DNA of 64,000 bases, taken from the NCBI GenBank assembly GCA_021234155.1, contig JAJEKV010000067.1, forward strand, positions 4,707,279-4,771,278. Direction: 5' to 3'. This DNA is from Isoetes taiwanensis (taxonomy: Eukaryota > Streptophyta > Lycopodiopsida > Isoetales > Isoetaceae). Both the position numbers and the translations under genes were made by a program. Below the pieces are notes generated by a model, which saw nothing but the letters and a program-made list of their open reading frames with translations, ran no database searches and was not told the DNA's origin. This document shows positions 1-11,159 of this stretch, piece after piece (position 1 is the first letter of the stretch; each line of letters begins with the position of its first letter).

Positions 1-1240
1 AAATTGAAAGTATTTGTCTATTTATGATAGAACACATAACGTCCGTGGAAGCCGGCAAACCCTATTTTGTTCAAAAATGCTGCGTGCGGTTTAGGAATTA
101 TTTCTCTCTTATTATTACAAGTTTTGGGTTAATTCTTGTGGCCATGGATTCTTAACTATATGAAGTACAATCTTATGTTTTTTTGGAGTGTTCAGAAGTT
201 ATATCAACTTCAAAATCTAATAGAGAATTTCCTATACAGAATTTAGGACAAAATTATATGTTAAAATGCTCCAAAATCACCACCTATAAAGTATCACGTG
301 GGTAATGAATGATGCATTCTTCTTATATCTACATAGAAAATTACTCTATCAACTTGCATAGTGTGTAATTAAGGTTTAACCATGCAATTAACTAGATTTA
401 AAGATCATGTACAACCATAGAATTAACACATTAGAGGTTAAAAATTTGAGTTAATTCCAAAACTATAGGCTGAAATCTCATCATTTACTAGCTAATGATG
501 TATATTGATGAATGAAAGTGAAGATCGTGAAGTTTAAGTATAAGAGTAAAAAATTAAACCATATGACCTTTGATGCGTCTTTCTCACCTTTGTAGAGAAC
601 ACACTATATTTCTCCAAATAAGCCTTTCAAATTGTTCAAAATATGACAAGGGACATATATATAGATCCCCTATATAGGTTGTGTGGCTTTCTTGCAAAAA
701 TATACGGAGAAACATGGTTATTTTTTACTAGTATAAAACTGGTATATCCATTGCTGCTACAAAGCATTAGTTTTAGTAGGATAATGTTACAAGTAGGTCA
801 TCTTTTATGTACACTATATTTTTCATGAATGGGGGCCTTCCTTTGCAATATAACTCTCTATTTTCATATTGAAATAATATACTATTTGAAAGATATGAAT
901 TTAATTAAGCATGAACCATTTATGTCCATAAGTAGACCAATTGTATAGAGCATATATCTCTCACTAGCCCTATCCATTTTGTCCCCATAATGATTTCATG
1001 GTTTCTTACCTTTAACAACATAATTTTTGAAAGGTGTAAGTGGAAGTCCATATAGATTCAATTGGCGAATAAATACCTCATAAATTCATAGTTGTTTGTG
1101 CTTAAACATTGCCCTCAAATTATGCAAGCTTGTCTAACCAATTAATTTTACCCCATAGAGAATTGTACGCATAAACTATATTCTAAAGTTGAGATCAAAA
1201 TTGATTAAGATGTTGCCTCTATTAATTTTTAAACTTTCAG
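1..1240. other. AT-rich intergenic sequence, no gene seen
   Basis: No open frame of convincing length or composition and no recognisable transposon domain. The only open stretch (643-828, 61 codons) has no family features. Confidence 0.6.
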
Positions 1241-1244
1241 TCCT

Positions 1245-2345
1245 GTGGACCAATAATGGTCTGCAAGTGGAGCTGCACATAATAGTCTAACTTGACTTTT
1301 TGTAGTTATAAACTTCCATATTTTTCTTTGAATTTTTTTCCATTGATTTCATGACATGGGACATTTTAAGAATGTGTTTTTTCAAATCATATCTCAAGGC
1401 ATAAATCTAGAATAAACATAGAAGACATATTTGAATTTGATGTTATAAAGTTTAATCCAAATCTCAAAGTTATGATCAACAAATATTTTCATTATTAAAG
1501 TAAATAAGAAGCTATTCATATCCCAAAATTCAACTTCAGATCAATTAACATAAGGAAGTTATTGATTTTAAATGGGCCTATGGACCAATAATGGGCTCAG
1601 GTACAGAAACCTTTCTTGATTTCTTGTGACCATGTCTTTTACTTTTTTAATGAGCTTGTTTTTGCATTGGTTTCATGTCATTTTGAACTTTCATATCATG
1701 ATTTTTTGGAGGACATCATAGAGTAAGTTTTGCTCTATATGAGGAAATATTAATCATTATGACAAGTTACCTAAAATTGAGATCAAAAGTGAAAGTCCAA
1801 ACGTCAAATTCAAGGCCAGCCAACATTTTTATGGGATGAAGAAACTTGTCAACTGCTTACATGTCAAATATTAGCTCAAAATGCATTTCCTTGTAAAAGT
1901 TGTTGTATTTAAACTACAACTGCCTTCTGGGAACCATAATTGGTTCTGAGGAGGCAGAAAGCAGTTTTGACCCTGTCATGTTTGAATGGCCCTATCTTTC
2001 TTCACAGACTTCGGATTGACATGTGGTTTTTTGTGTCGTTTTTCCTATCTCGTGTAGAAAAATATCATGGTAATCAAAAAATTTGAAAAAATCGTTTTGT
2101 CGAGACAGTTTTACTTTATGTAAACATGAAGCTTTTGGTACTTGACCCCCCTGAGTTTGCCATAGCATAACTTACAAGAATGAAGGTGTATATATTTTTA
2201 TTTTTCTAGTGGACCATGACTGCCATGTATGCACTTCTAAGAAGGGTTCGAATAGATTTTGTACCATTGATTTTATATGAATTTTAAAGTGAACACTGCA
2301 AATGGACCATTTCTGGTCCATCACCTGACCACTCTAGTGTTAAGC
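1245..2345. repeat. Degenerate ~350-bp tandem periodicity with GGACCA dyads
   Basis: A short dyad (GGACCA, a few A/T bases, TGGTCC or close variants) recurs near 1248, 1575, 1927 and 2298, spaced about 330-370 bp. Between the dyads, loosely similar phrases recur in the same order (a TTGATTTCATG-like phrase about 90 bp on, then a GAGATCAAA-like phrase). The copies are very diverged. It may be an old satellite or the untranslated part of the Copia element that follows. Confidence 0.35.
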
Positions 2346-2354
2346 AAGAAGTTA

Positions 2355-3960
2355 CATGTTATAATTGTAAGGCAGAGGCCATATAGCTGCCAACAAGTGT
2401 CCTAGCCCCAAAGAAAGAGAGTATGGCAGAGGAAGAGGAAGAGGACGAGATTTTAAAAGAGGATATTCCTCTGGAAGGAGAGGAGGACTTGCAGGTGTAC
2501 ACATTGCTCAAGAAAAAGCAGAAATCAAGGAAAAAGAAGAACAAAGTGGTGATGAGGTAAATCATGTTTGCTCATTAAATAATGTTGGATCTCACACTAA
2601 TGATAAGAATTCTGTTATTGTAGTTGATAGTGGAGCTGAGGGATCAGTAGTAAGATCTCTGGACATGCTTAAAAATCAAACACCAGCCAAGTCAAAGCAT
2701 GTACAAGTTGGAAATGGAGATTTGCAAACCATAGAAGGATGTGGAATGTTGGAGCTGCTGGATCTTGATGGAAATAAAGTCAATGTTGAAAATGTATTAT
2801 GTGTTCCTAGTTTGATAAAGAATTTGGTGTCAGTGTGTCAGTTAGTAGACTTGGGATATACAATCTTCTTTGAGAAGAAAGTTTGTAAGATTTTCATGAA
2901 TAATAAATTGAAGTTTTTGGCAAATCGAGTTGGAAATCTGTTTCAAATTGAGAAAGGTCTTGTTGAAGGAATTAATGCTATTCTAATGACTGATATGGAG
3001 ACTTGGCATAATAGGTTGGCTCACACACATTATAATAATGTGAAATTTATGGCATATGTGAGGGATGCATGCTTGGTAAAATTACTAGATTACCATTTCC
3101 AAAATCACACAAAAGAGCTGAAGAGGTTTTGGATGTAGTGCATACAGATTTGTGTGGCCCTCTAAATATCAGAAGCAGAAGTGGAAAGAGATATTTCATA
3201 ACATTTATAGATGATCATAGCAGAAAATGTAAAGTTTATTGCTTGACACGAAAATCCCAGACCCTTGATGCTTTTAAAATGTATGTCACAGAGATGGAGA
3301 GACAAACAAACAGAAAATTAAGATGCATAAGATCAGATAGAGGAGGAGAGTATTTATCTGGTCAATTTGAGTCTTTTTGCAAAAGTAAAGGGATTAGAGA
3401 CAATTGACATGTAGGCATACTCCACAGCAAAATGGCATTGCTGAAAGAAAGAATATGACTTTACTTGATGCAGTAAGATCAATGTTAAAGTTCTCAGGTT
3501 TGACAAATAAACTGTGGGAAGAAGCATTAAGAACATTCAAAACAGACTTCCAACCTCAAGCTTGAAAGGTAACATTCCAGAGCTGATATGGTCCAACAAT
3601 AAGGCAAATGTAGATTACAATATGCTCAAGTCATATGGCTGTTTAGGGTATATTCATGTGCCAAAGGAGTTGAGGCAGAAGTTGGACAATAAAGCAGAAA
3701 TTGGATATTTTGTAGGGTATGACGAGCAAAGCAAAGGTTATAGAATGTTTATACCTGAGCTAAACAAAATTGTAATAAGCAGAGACATTGTTTTTGATGA
3801 ACACACTCACTATAAAGATAGGCAGAAATTAAAGCAAAACAGGTGTAAACAAGGAAATGAAACAGGTACAGGTTTTAAAGATATTGAAAATGAGGATGAT
3901 CATGACAAAACCAATGAGGCTGAGGTCGATATGGAAGGAAAATAAGCACATGCAAATGAT
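2355..3960 (+). pseudogene. Copia A gag end, protease and integrase (decayed)
   Basis: The zinc knuckle CYNC..G/A.I...KCP is readable with one base shifted near 2380. The protease motif VVDSGAEGS lies at about 2620-2650, in frame with an open stretch to 3138 that includes the GAG-pre-integrase motif (METWHNRLAH). Integrase continues after a frameshift. Its catalytic aspartates lie in VVHTDLCGP (about 3135) and IRSDRGGEY (about 3330), and its glutamate in QQNGIAERKN (about 3425), after a second shift at 3405. The C-terminal integrase part, including YDEQSKGYRMF, runs to a stop at 3943-3945. All three DDE residues are present in the pieces, but no single frame joins them. Confidence 0.88.
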
Positions 3961-4675
3961 GAGCAGGGAAATATTGCTGGTAATGATGGGCCTGATATAC
4001 AGCAAGATAAACCAAAGAGAAGGAAGACCCAAGCTAAAAGGTTGAGAGAAAATCTGCAATTAAATGAAGGTGAATATGGCAGGTTAGAAAGTGGAAAAAG
4101 CAAAAGAATTGAAAAGCTAACTGAATTACCAGATCAAAAGCAAATACTGGCTATCCTTGAAGATTATATTGTTCCAACTTCATATGAGGAAGCAATAAAT
4201 AGTACTGTGAAAGAACATTGGATTAAAGCAATGGAGGAGGAGATAAAAACATTCAAAGTCAGTGGAACATTTAATGTTGTGGAAAAACCAGAAAATACAA
4301 ATATTGTGGGGAATAAGTGGATATACAGAATTAAAGTCAATGGTGATGGCACAAAAAGATTTAAAGCAAGCCTAGTGGCTCAGGGCTTCTCTGAGAAGAA
4401 GGATTATAATGAAATTTTCTCTCCAGTAGTTAAGCTTACAAGTATAGCAAATGCATTAAATTTGGAGCTACACCATATGGATGTCAAAACTGCTTTTCTA
4501 AATGCAGAGTTAAAGGAAAATATCTACATGAAGCAACCTCTAGGTTATAAAGAAAATAATTCAAATGTTTGAAGACTCAGAAGGGCAGTATATGGTTTAA
4601 GGCAATCACCTCGTGAATGGTATTTCTGTATTGACAGTTTCCTAAGAGGTCAAGGTTTTGAAAGGTTGAAAAATG

Positions 4676-5787
4676 ATGCCATCGATTCGCGTAGCGAATC
4701 GCCATTCTTGCACGAGACGAGCATGCATGCATTGCATGCGTCGCATGCATTTCTAGACCGTTCATCAGGTTGAGGGATCGCTACTTATTGTAGAGTTCTT
4801 CATCGACGTTTCATCGGCGCTTTCTCATCTCTCAGCAGTATCCATGGCTTCTATTCTTTGATCTCATGTGGAGGAGGGGCTTCTTCTTGCATGAGCTACG
4901 CTTTCTTGGCCTTTCCTATCCTTTCTAATCTCTTCTATCTTTGCCCTTTTGTCCAGCCTAGGACAATCTTCAACCTTTTCTCCTCGGATCTAGTATTTGA
5001 AGTTCTCTGGTATCGGGATGTTGTTGTGTTCATGCAAGTCGTAGTGCAAGAATGCCATCGATTCGCGTAGGGAATCGCCATTCTTGCACGAGACGAGCAT
5101 GCATGCATTGCATGCGTCGCATGCATTTCTAGACCGTTCATCAGGTTGAGGGATCGCTACTTATTGCAGAGTTCTTCATCGACGTTTCATCGGCGCTTTC
5201 TCATCTCTCAGCAGTATCCATGGCTCCCACCCTTCCCCCCCTTAAAATTGTTATTAATATGTTCATATTTGTTATAATTGTCGTGTGGCACGCGTGACCA
5301 GCCCCTCGCTTTTTCGAGGTGTAAATGTTGTTTTTTGTCGCGTGGCACGCGTGACCAGCCCCTCGCTTTTCGAGGTTTTTTCTCTATTGGTTTTTCTATT
5401 GGTGATGTGCAGGTCCAGGGGTGATGCGCGACTTCGGTATTCTCGGTGGAGCGTGGGTTTTTTTTGGGAACGTTTAGCAGCCCTGCGTTGTCCAAGCCCC
5501 TTGCCGAGATTTTATCGCTAGGGTTTTTCCTCGAAAACCCGAAAGGGCGGGGTTTTTTAATCTCGGCGATAAACTCTCGGCAGGTACACTAGCCAACATC
5601 TATAGCACACAATTTTATTTGGGGTCCAGGTGTTATAACTGGATATTCCCTATGGTTTTCATTTTTTGGGTAGCCTGCGATGTGCAGCTACCCACCCTAT
5701 ACCATTGTAGAAAAAACTGCTGAGATGAATGAAAAGCCTATCTATCGGGATGTTGTTGTGTTCATGCAAGTCGTAGTGCAAGAATGG
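4676..5787 (+). mobile_element. Two-module structured element (copy in Copia A)
   Basis: An insertion that interrupts Copia RT. It has two consecutive modules: a short one (about 4676-5052) and a long one (about 5053-5787). Both share ~170 bp at the start and ~43 bp at the end (TATCGGGATGTTGTTGTG...). Each begins with a hairpin, CGATTCGC/GCGAATCG at 4683-4701 and a one-mismatch version at 5059-5074. Next comes CCATTCTTGCAC, which is the reverse complement of the terminal GTGCAAGAATGG. The long module has an internal 16-bp stem (5503-5518 with 5566-5581, 15 of 16 pairs) around a T-rich core. No protein is recognised. The same architecture occurs at 29591-30631, where a target duplication is clear; here the duplication is uncertain (AATG-like). 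Confidence 0.75.
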
Positions 5788-5990
5788 AAATTTGTACAAA
5801 TTCAGAGATGGAGAAAACTTTTGTTTAATTGCATTATATATGGACGATTGCATAATGATATCAAATAGTCAAAGCTGCTTAACAACTTGTAAAGATATAT
5901 TGAAAAACAGGTTTGAAATGACAGATCTGGGAGAATTGAAACAGTTCTTGGGAATTGAAGTGTTGAGAAACAGAGAAAAAGGGACTCTTT

Positions 5991-6075
5991 CTACAGTAAC
6001 CAGTAAACCAGCCACAGTAATCTGTAAACCAACTTTTACTGGTCTAGACTAGTCGTTTTACAAACTAGCTAGTTT
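5991..6075. mobile_element. ~85-bp insertion inside Copia A RT
   Basis: Between the RT phrase ending KGTL and the phrase resuming VENMLKRF lie about 85 bp that do not belong to Copia. They contain repeated GTAAACCA and a palindromic 3' part (ACTAGT...ACTAGCTAGT). The flanking T-run makes the duplication unclear. Probably a tiny MITE or filler DNA. Confidence 0.4.
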
Positions 6076-6895
6076 TTTGTCCCACTGCAAAGCAGGCATG
6101 TGGAAAATATGCTTAAAAGATTTTTTTTGCAAGATGCCAAAGTAGCAAAAGTTCCTATTGTTGCAGGTCATAAATTGACTGACAGTGATCAAGCCAATGA
6201 AGACACAAAAGGGATGGAAAAAATTCCATATAGGGAGATTATTGGTTGTTTATTGTATTTATCAAACAATACAAAGCCAGACATTAGCTACTCAGTGAAT
6301 ATTTTAAGCAGGTATTGCAACAATCCAACAAAAAGACATTGGGAAGCAGCAAAACATGTCTTGAAATACTTGAAAGGCACAGCTAATTATGGGATAACAT
6401 TCACATCTGATGATCTAAATTTAAAAGGTTTTAGTGATGCAGATTGGGGAGGAGATAAAAATACAAGGAAATCAATTTCAGGGTATGTTGTTTTTCTTGG
6501 AGGAGGAGCAATAACTTGGAGCAGCAAAAAGCAGAAGGCAGTTGCCATGTCATCAGCAGAATATGCAGCCAGTTCATTACTATCTAAGGAGCTTGTTTGG
6601 TTGAGAAGATTACTAGAAGAGCTTGGTTATAAGCAAAGACAACCAACTGCAATTATGACAGACTGTATGAGCTGCATAGCTATAGTGAAAAATCCAGTTC
6701 AACATGAGAGAACAAAGCATATCGAGCTAGATATGCACTTCATTAGGGATATGGCAGAGAAAGGTTATATTCAAATGTGTTACATTCATATAAATCTGCA
6801 GATAGCTGATATTTTCACTAAAGCATTGGTGGAGAAAAAGTTTACAGGGTTTAGAAGTAAATTAAATGTACTGGACCTGTGTGCTGAAGGAGGAG

Positions 6896-7429
6896 TGTAG
6901 AATATTGTAAAACATGTTGGTATGTCATCACACAGGTTCAGAGGTGCATTGTTGAGCAAGTATAATTATGTCATGGTCAGGTTCTCAGATATACCATGGT
7001 ATGATTCTCAGAAGAGAATAGTTGAGACAATTTAAACAAATGGCCTATACTATTATCTTTGTGAAGATTGAAATAGGTCATACCATTTTTTATGGTTTAA
7101 ACAATGGTTCATACCATTGTTAATATTTGAACTTTAAAACAATGGTTTAAACCATTGAAATGTAAAGTATTCAAAACGAGATCGATGGAGCCAAATGAGC
7201 ATTCAAATTAGAATCTCATATCTGCAAGGAGATGTGGGCACGAATGCCTTAGAGGCCGGATCTAGGCCTGAGCGGTCGGGTCCGGCACTATAAAACTAAG
7301 ATGTACAGACGATCTGCGAGGCAATTCACAATTAGGTTTTGTTTTCTGGAAGCTCGATTTGAAAAGCAGGTTTACTTATGGCTTTGGGATTCATGAATTT
7401 ACAATAGTTGTGATTGCATCTATTTTACA
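6896..7429 (+). repeat. Copia A 3' LTR (copy 1)
   Basis: Begins TGTAGAATATTG immediately after the polypurine stretch GAAGGAGGAG that overlaps the end of RNase H, and ends TATTTTACA, giving TG...CA with short inverted ends. Length 534 bp, identical to the length of the duplicate at 32167-32700. It contains AACAATGGTTTAAACCATTG-type palindromic sequence and a TATA box. Confidence 0.8.
7289..7295 (+). promoter_or_regulatory. Putative TATA box in Copia A LTR
   Basis: TATAAAA lies about 390 bp into the LTR, after a GC-rich stretch, in the position expected for a Copia LTR promoter. It is preserved in the duplicate LTR near 32560. Confidence 0.5.
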
Positions 7430-7451
7430 TCAAATGTTGAGGTTGTGATGT

Positions 7452-8547
7452 ATATGTAGCACAATAACAGGGGGTTACTTTTAGATTTTTATACGTTTTT
7501 TCACATGGTTTTTCTATGATTTCGTTGTTGTATTCGTTGAGGTGTACTAAATAGTATTTCTAGAGTGCACCCTTTATGGGCCGTTGATTTTCGTTGGTTG
7601 GAACAATCCGAGGGTTGTTGTCTTCCTCTACATGTGTTTGTGCATGAACACTGCGCATGTGTATGCATGTGCATGTGCATGTGTGTGCATGTGCATGTGC
7701 ATGTATATACATGTGCATGTGTATTGTGCAAGTGCAAGTGCAAGTGCATGTGTGCATGTGTGTGCATGTGTGCATATGCATGTGTACTTGCCCTCTTGGA
7801 TTCTTATTGCCGGAGTGGATTTTACTACCACGAGATGGATTTTTTGCTCACACTTACAAAGGTATTTGTTTTTTAATGTTTCTTCAGTTAGCATAATGTT
7901 TTGTTTTACAAGGTATTGGTTTCCTGATTCTACAATGTAGTGCTGCAAAACTCCCTTTTGTTTCCTTCCTAAGATTTGCTGCAGATTCAAGTTTAGGCCC
8001 TCTGTTTGCTTCCAACTCTTGGATATTCCTGGCTGCCGGATTGTTCATAGCAGCCAGCCTTTAGCTTCAATCAACAAGCGGATTCTTATGCACACAACAG
8101 GCGGATTATTCCACGCCCTTTTCCATGTCACGCAGATCAGTCAAACAGTGGCCACAAGAATGCATTTATATATTGTAGGTTTGGAAGTTTAATCGAACCA
8201 TAAGCTGAATCATGCATTACCTTTAAGCTAGAGATGGAACATCCAAAATCATATGGATTGATAAACAATGGTGTCATTGTGAAAGAGAAATAGTTGTAGC
8301 GGAAGTAACAATATGTAGCATAATAACAGGGGGTTTTCTTTGTGTTGCAAACTTTATGACTTTCAGAATAATGGGATCAATCTGCTCTATCTTTATGGTA
8401 ACTTTTATTTATGTTCTATTTGTTTTATTGTGATCAAATTCAAAAGCTACAGGTGATGAAAGCCTCAAATGAATTCTAGTTTTTTCCTGGTTTGAATTCT
8501 AAAATTTTTCGGGGCCAAATTTTTTTTTTTGCAACACAAACCATTAA
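7452..8547 (+). mobile_element. TGTAGCA-type ~1.1-kb element, copy 1
   Basis: Starts ATATGTAGCACAATAACAGG followed by GGGTT, and ends ...GCAACACAAACCATTAA. The same sequence in reverse orientation occupies 33161-34267, where it sits inside a LINE-type element between TGGATG duplications, so its ends are well defined. No protein is recognised; open frames within it come from the TG/CATG microsatellite. The start motif occurs again internally at about 8312 and begins every monomer of the 396-bp array at 18011-27946. Confidence 0.7.
7632..7795. repeat. TGCATG/TGTGCA microsatellite
   Basis: About 160 bp of alternating GCATGTG and GTGCA(A/T) units inside the TGTAGCA-type element. It opens all frames on both strands, so the Cys/His/Met-rich translations here are artefacts. 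The inverse copy lies at 33940-34080. Confidence 0.9.
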
Positions 8548-8559
8548 CATCCAACATAT

Positions 8560-8690
8560 AAAAATTAAATTCCCTAACACATAACAACCAACACATAACA
8601 ACCAATACATAACAACCATTGACATTAACAACCAACACATAACTATCATTGACATTAATTAACACAAACATTGGGTCCAACACATTTAAA
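8560..8690. repeat. Short AACACATAACAACC tandem repeats
   Basis: Imperfect repetition of CCAACACATAACAACCA and CATTGACATTAACA between the TGTAGCA-type element and the MITE. No coding content. Confidence 0.7.
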
Positions 8691-8692
8691 TT

Positions 8693-9013
8693 AAAATCCC
8701 CCTTAAACCCCCTTTGGTTTGGGTGCATATTCACACAGGGGTTGACGTAGGGCAGCGAGAGCCCTCATAATTGTATTTTGCACGTACGAAATCAACACCA
8801 TATAGTATTCCGCTTGAAATCTTATAGTATTTTGCGAATCTTGTTATACAGTATAGCAAATTTTGTACTTGCATACCCCACAAACGAGGAACTTTACGTA
8901 CGGTATAGATTAAGGAATAAGGGATGAATATGCCTATCCAACAGCTCTCGTTGCCCGGAGTCACCCCCCGTGTGAATATGCACCCAAACCAAAGGGGGTT
9001 TAAGGGGGATTTT
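8693..9013. mobile_element. MITE with ~44-bp terminal inverted repeats
   Basis: The first ~44 bp (AAAATCCCCCTTAAACCCCC...GCATATTCACAC) are repeated in perfect inversion at the other end (8970-9013). The interior of about 230 bp is AT-rich and has no coding sequence. This is the structure of a non-autonomous TIR element. Superfamily cannot be assigned because the flanks are also repeats. Confidence 0.75.
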
Positions 9014-9105
9014 AAGGGGGGTTTAAGGGGGGTTTATGCATCATTTGAGACCAAACCAAAGGGGGATTTTAAGGGGGTTTAAGGGGGGTTTATGCATCAT
9101 TTGAG
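9001..9105. repeat. G-rich TTTAAGGGGGG repeat with duplicated tail
   Basis: Repeated TTTAAGGGGGG units follow the MITE. The phrase GGTTTATGCATCATTTGAGA occurs twice (about 9029 and 9089). The second copy joins the sequence matching 32737 onward, marking the right edge of the insertions in copy 1. Confidence 0.6.
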
Positions 9106-9236
9106 ATTATCTTGTACTAAGAATGATGGTTAACTCTTTCAAGATGTTTGAATATCTGTTGAACTTATAATATCAAGTGAATTATTGATTGTGCTTGGTG
9201 CATTGCTAATAGTGGCTGTTGAAATTTTCAATTGTA

Positions 9237-11048
9237 GGAAGGAAGGAAGGAAGGAAGGTTCTTTTATCGTCCACGGAGATCAATCGGTCTATGGGACCCA
9301 ATACAAAAACGCAGCAAGTGAATTACTGCCCGGATTAAAAAACCCCCGCCCCGAAGGGTTTTCGAGGGAAAAACCGTGGCAGCAATCAGCCTGCTGACAA
9401 ACTGTCCTAACATATAAAATGCAGAAACACCCAAATATATACAGTCATGCACCACACCTGTAGTGCCTAATCAGCGGGCAGGCAGGCGGGGGCAAAGGTG
9501 ACCTCGCAGGTCCAGTACCTCCTGAATGTACGATCCCGTGGCACGCATCTTGGCTGGTGTGTTCATCGGCAAATGCAAGGGCAAGTCCGTAGGTACTAAA
9601 GGGCGTATCGCCCGGATCTGACCGATCAACGCCGGGCAACTCGGAAAGTGTGAGACTCATCCTCAATGGCACCCGTTTGGATAAAGACCGACAGAGCTTC
9701 GTCTGGCGGGGCTCCCCAATCCACCCCGCCCGCCTCAATGCGAAGATGGTGGGCACCCGCGGCGAATGGAGGCAATGAGTCGGCGGGGGGGTACCGGGAA
9801 CGCAGGTAGAACTGTGGGCCCGGGCTAACACGGGGTTGATGTGCTCCTTGTAATGGGCCATTTTGGCGTGCTCTAGAGCATCGGGTCCCGAGCTTGCCAA
9901 GGAAACAAGCGTCTAGGTACTCCCCGCAGTATCCACGATCGGGTCGGCCGTGGCCCACTGCGACGCGATTGCTCTCCGCACATTCCATTTGGCTTAACCA
10001 TCGATCTCTCTTACCCCTCCAACAGGCCTAAGCATTTCTAAGCGGAGCCATGGCCACAAGCGGTGTGAGCCAAGCGGGAGGCCGAGCATCACCCATAGTA
10101 AACACTTTTCGAAAATAGGCGATGTGTCTATCAAGGGTCGCCGGCGGCGGCAAGAATCCAGTTTCCCCGCCCAGAATCGATAGGGGACCGGAAGGTTTCA
10201 CCCAAGTGCCCGTGCCAAAAATGCCTTCCGCACTGCTCCAAGTCATTCCAGTGTCGCCAAAGAAACGGCCAGGGCCCCAAACCTCGACCACGTGCGGAAG
10301 GGCCGGGGCCGACCGGTGCGAGCAGGATGTGACCGATGGCCCCAATCATAGAGCTGCTACGGTGGTGGATTTGTTGTTCGCATGGCATAAAGCGCTTTCC
10401 GGCCTGGTCACACACATAAGCGGATAGGCGCCTCCAGCCAGAGCGAGGAGGGAACTCCACCCCTAGGTACTTGTAGGTGGGCGTGACGCCCCTGTGCCGC
10501 CCCCGATATGTGAGTGCGGGGAGGCATGGGGTGGCGTGAAGAGGATATGAGAACCACCCGGTTTGGGCAGATTGACGCATGCATGCGTAGCGACAAAAAT
10601 GTGTCTAGGGCGCCCGGGTGAGACCGTGATAGCTTCGGGGTGTGGGCCAGCAAGGCCAACATCGTCGCATAGATGGCCGGGCGGATGACCGGTGCAAAAG
10701 GCGTATGTCATCCCCCATGCTCCGAAGCCGGGGCTCTAACCGATCAATGTAGAGGCCAAAAAGTGTTGGCGAGAGGGGCAACCTGCGGACCCGATACTAT
10801 CGATGAATGCTTTCGGCCGGTCGGGCCGCATCCCTCGCCAAAACAACTCTCATAGAACACGTGATATGGCATTCGCGACAGCAGCAGCGGGAGCCCCGAT
10901 TGACGCAGTCTAGCCCCGCCTTTTCAGGGGAGGCAAGTATCAAAAAGCCAGCGAAGTCCACAAAGTAGCAATACAAGTCCTGCCGATGATTCCGGCTGTC
11001 TTCAATCAGTGCCCGCAGTGTAAAGATATGGTCAATCGTTGAGTGGCG
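9237..11048 (-). mobile_element. Non-LTR (LINE) retrotransposon fragment with (TTCC)n tail
   Basis: On the minus strand the decayed RT shows STIDHIFTLRALIED, then LYCYFVDF (motif A region, about 10953-10961), APLANTFWPLHIDRLE, LCDDVGLAG (YADD box with Y/A changed to L/C, about 10657-10672) and PTYKYLGVEF (about 10461-10478), then a GVEVWGP-like phrase. The frame shifts many times. The 3' end carries the structured module shared with other elements (stems 9320-9330 and 9378-9387) and a (TTCC)n tail at 9237-9258. GC content is much higher than the surroundings. Copy 2 lacks it at this site, so it is an insertion. Confidence 0.82.
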
Positions 11049-11140
11049 GGTGGGCTATTAAAGGGTTAAGGTGGGCTATTAAAGGATAAAAAGTGGGCCA
11101 TTAAAGGGCAAAAAGTGGGCCATTAGGGGAGTGGGTGGAG
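11049..11140. repeat. Short tandem repeat GTGGGCTATTAAAGG (copy 1)
   Basis: Four ~22-bp units of GTGGGC(T/C)ATTAAAGG with TTAAG or AAAAA spacers. Repeated in copy 2 at about 32900-32985. Confidence 0.8.
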
Positions 11141-11159
11141 GGGCACCCTCTCCTATGAA

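Larger units (their letters stand above)
4042..6900 (+). pseudogene. Copia A reverse transcriptase and RNase H (interrupted)
   Basis: RT starts in an open stretch 4042-4572 with NKWIYRIK, FKASLVAQGF and HHMDVKTAFLN (motif A aspartate). It continues past a stop at 4570 through AVYGLRQSPREW to about 4675, where the two-module element intervenes. RT resumes near 5790 with LIALYMDDCIMIS; this is the YVDD box with M for V. FLGIEVLRNREKGTL follows, then a short insertion near 5991-6075. The frame reopens at 6100-6897 through the end of RT into RNase H (FSDADWGGDK, SSAEYAA, MTDCMS, IADIFTKAL) and ends AEGGV followed by TAG, directly at the LTR start. This is the usual Copia end. Confidence 0.9.
2355..7429 (+). 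mobile_element. Copia A: Ty1/Copia LTR retrotransposon, 5'-truncated
   Basis: Domains follow in Copia order on the plus strand: gag zinc knuckle (about 2355-2400), aspartic protease (DSGA, about 2625), GAG-pre-integrase (about 3000), integrase (3130-3900), reverse transcriptase (4150-6050), RNase H (6420-6895) and a 3' LTR (6896-7429). No 5' LTR, primer-binding site or main gag is seen upstream, so the 5' end is lost. The frame is broken by several indels and stops, by a 1.1-kb insertion at 4676-5787 and by a short insertion near 5991-6075. Its last ~900 bp, from about 6530, are repeated at 31801-32700 as part of the segmental duplication. The element is dead. Confidence 0.93.

Noticed and set aside
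4676-5787. Hammerhead ribozyme in the two-module elements
   Set aside because: Sequences such as CCGATGA...GAAAC occur in the reverse sense, but the CUGANGA core is not intact and stem pairing fails in one of the two elements.
7501-7990. Several 60-120-codon Cys/His/Met-rich frames on both strands (also 33795-34159)
   Set aside because: They are translations of the TGCATG/TGTGCA microsatellite, open in every frame.
9445-10711. Separate GC-rich genes of 80-150 codons
   Set aside because: They are frameshifted pieces and shadows of one LINE reverse transcriptase on the minus strand.
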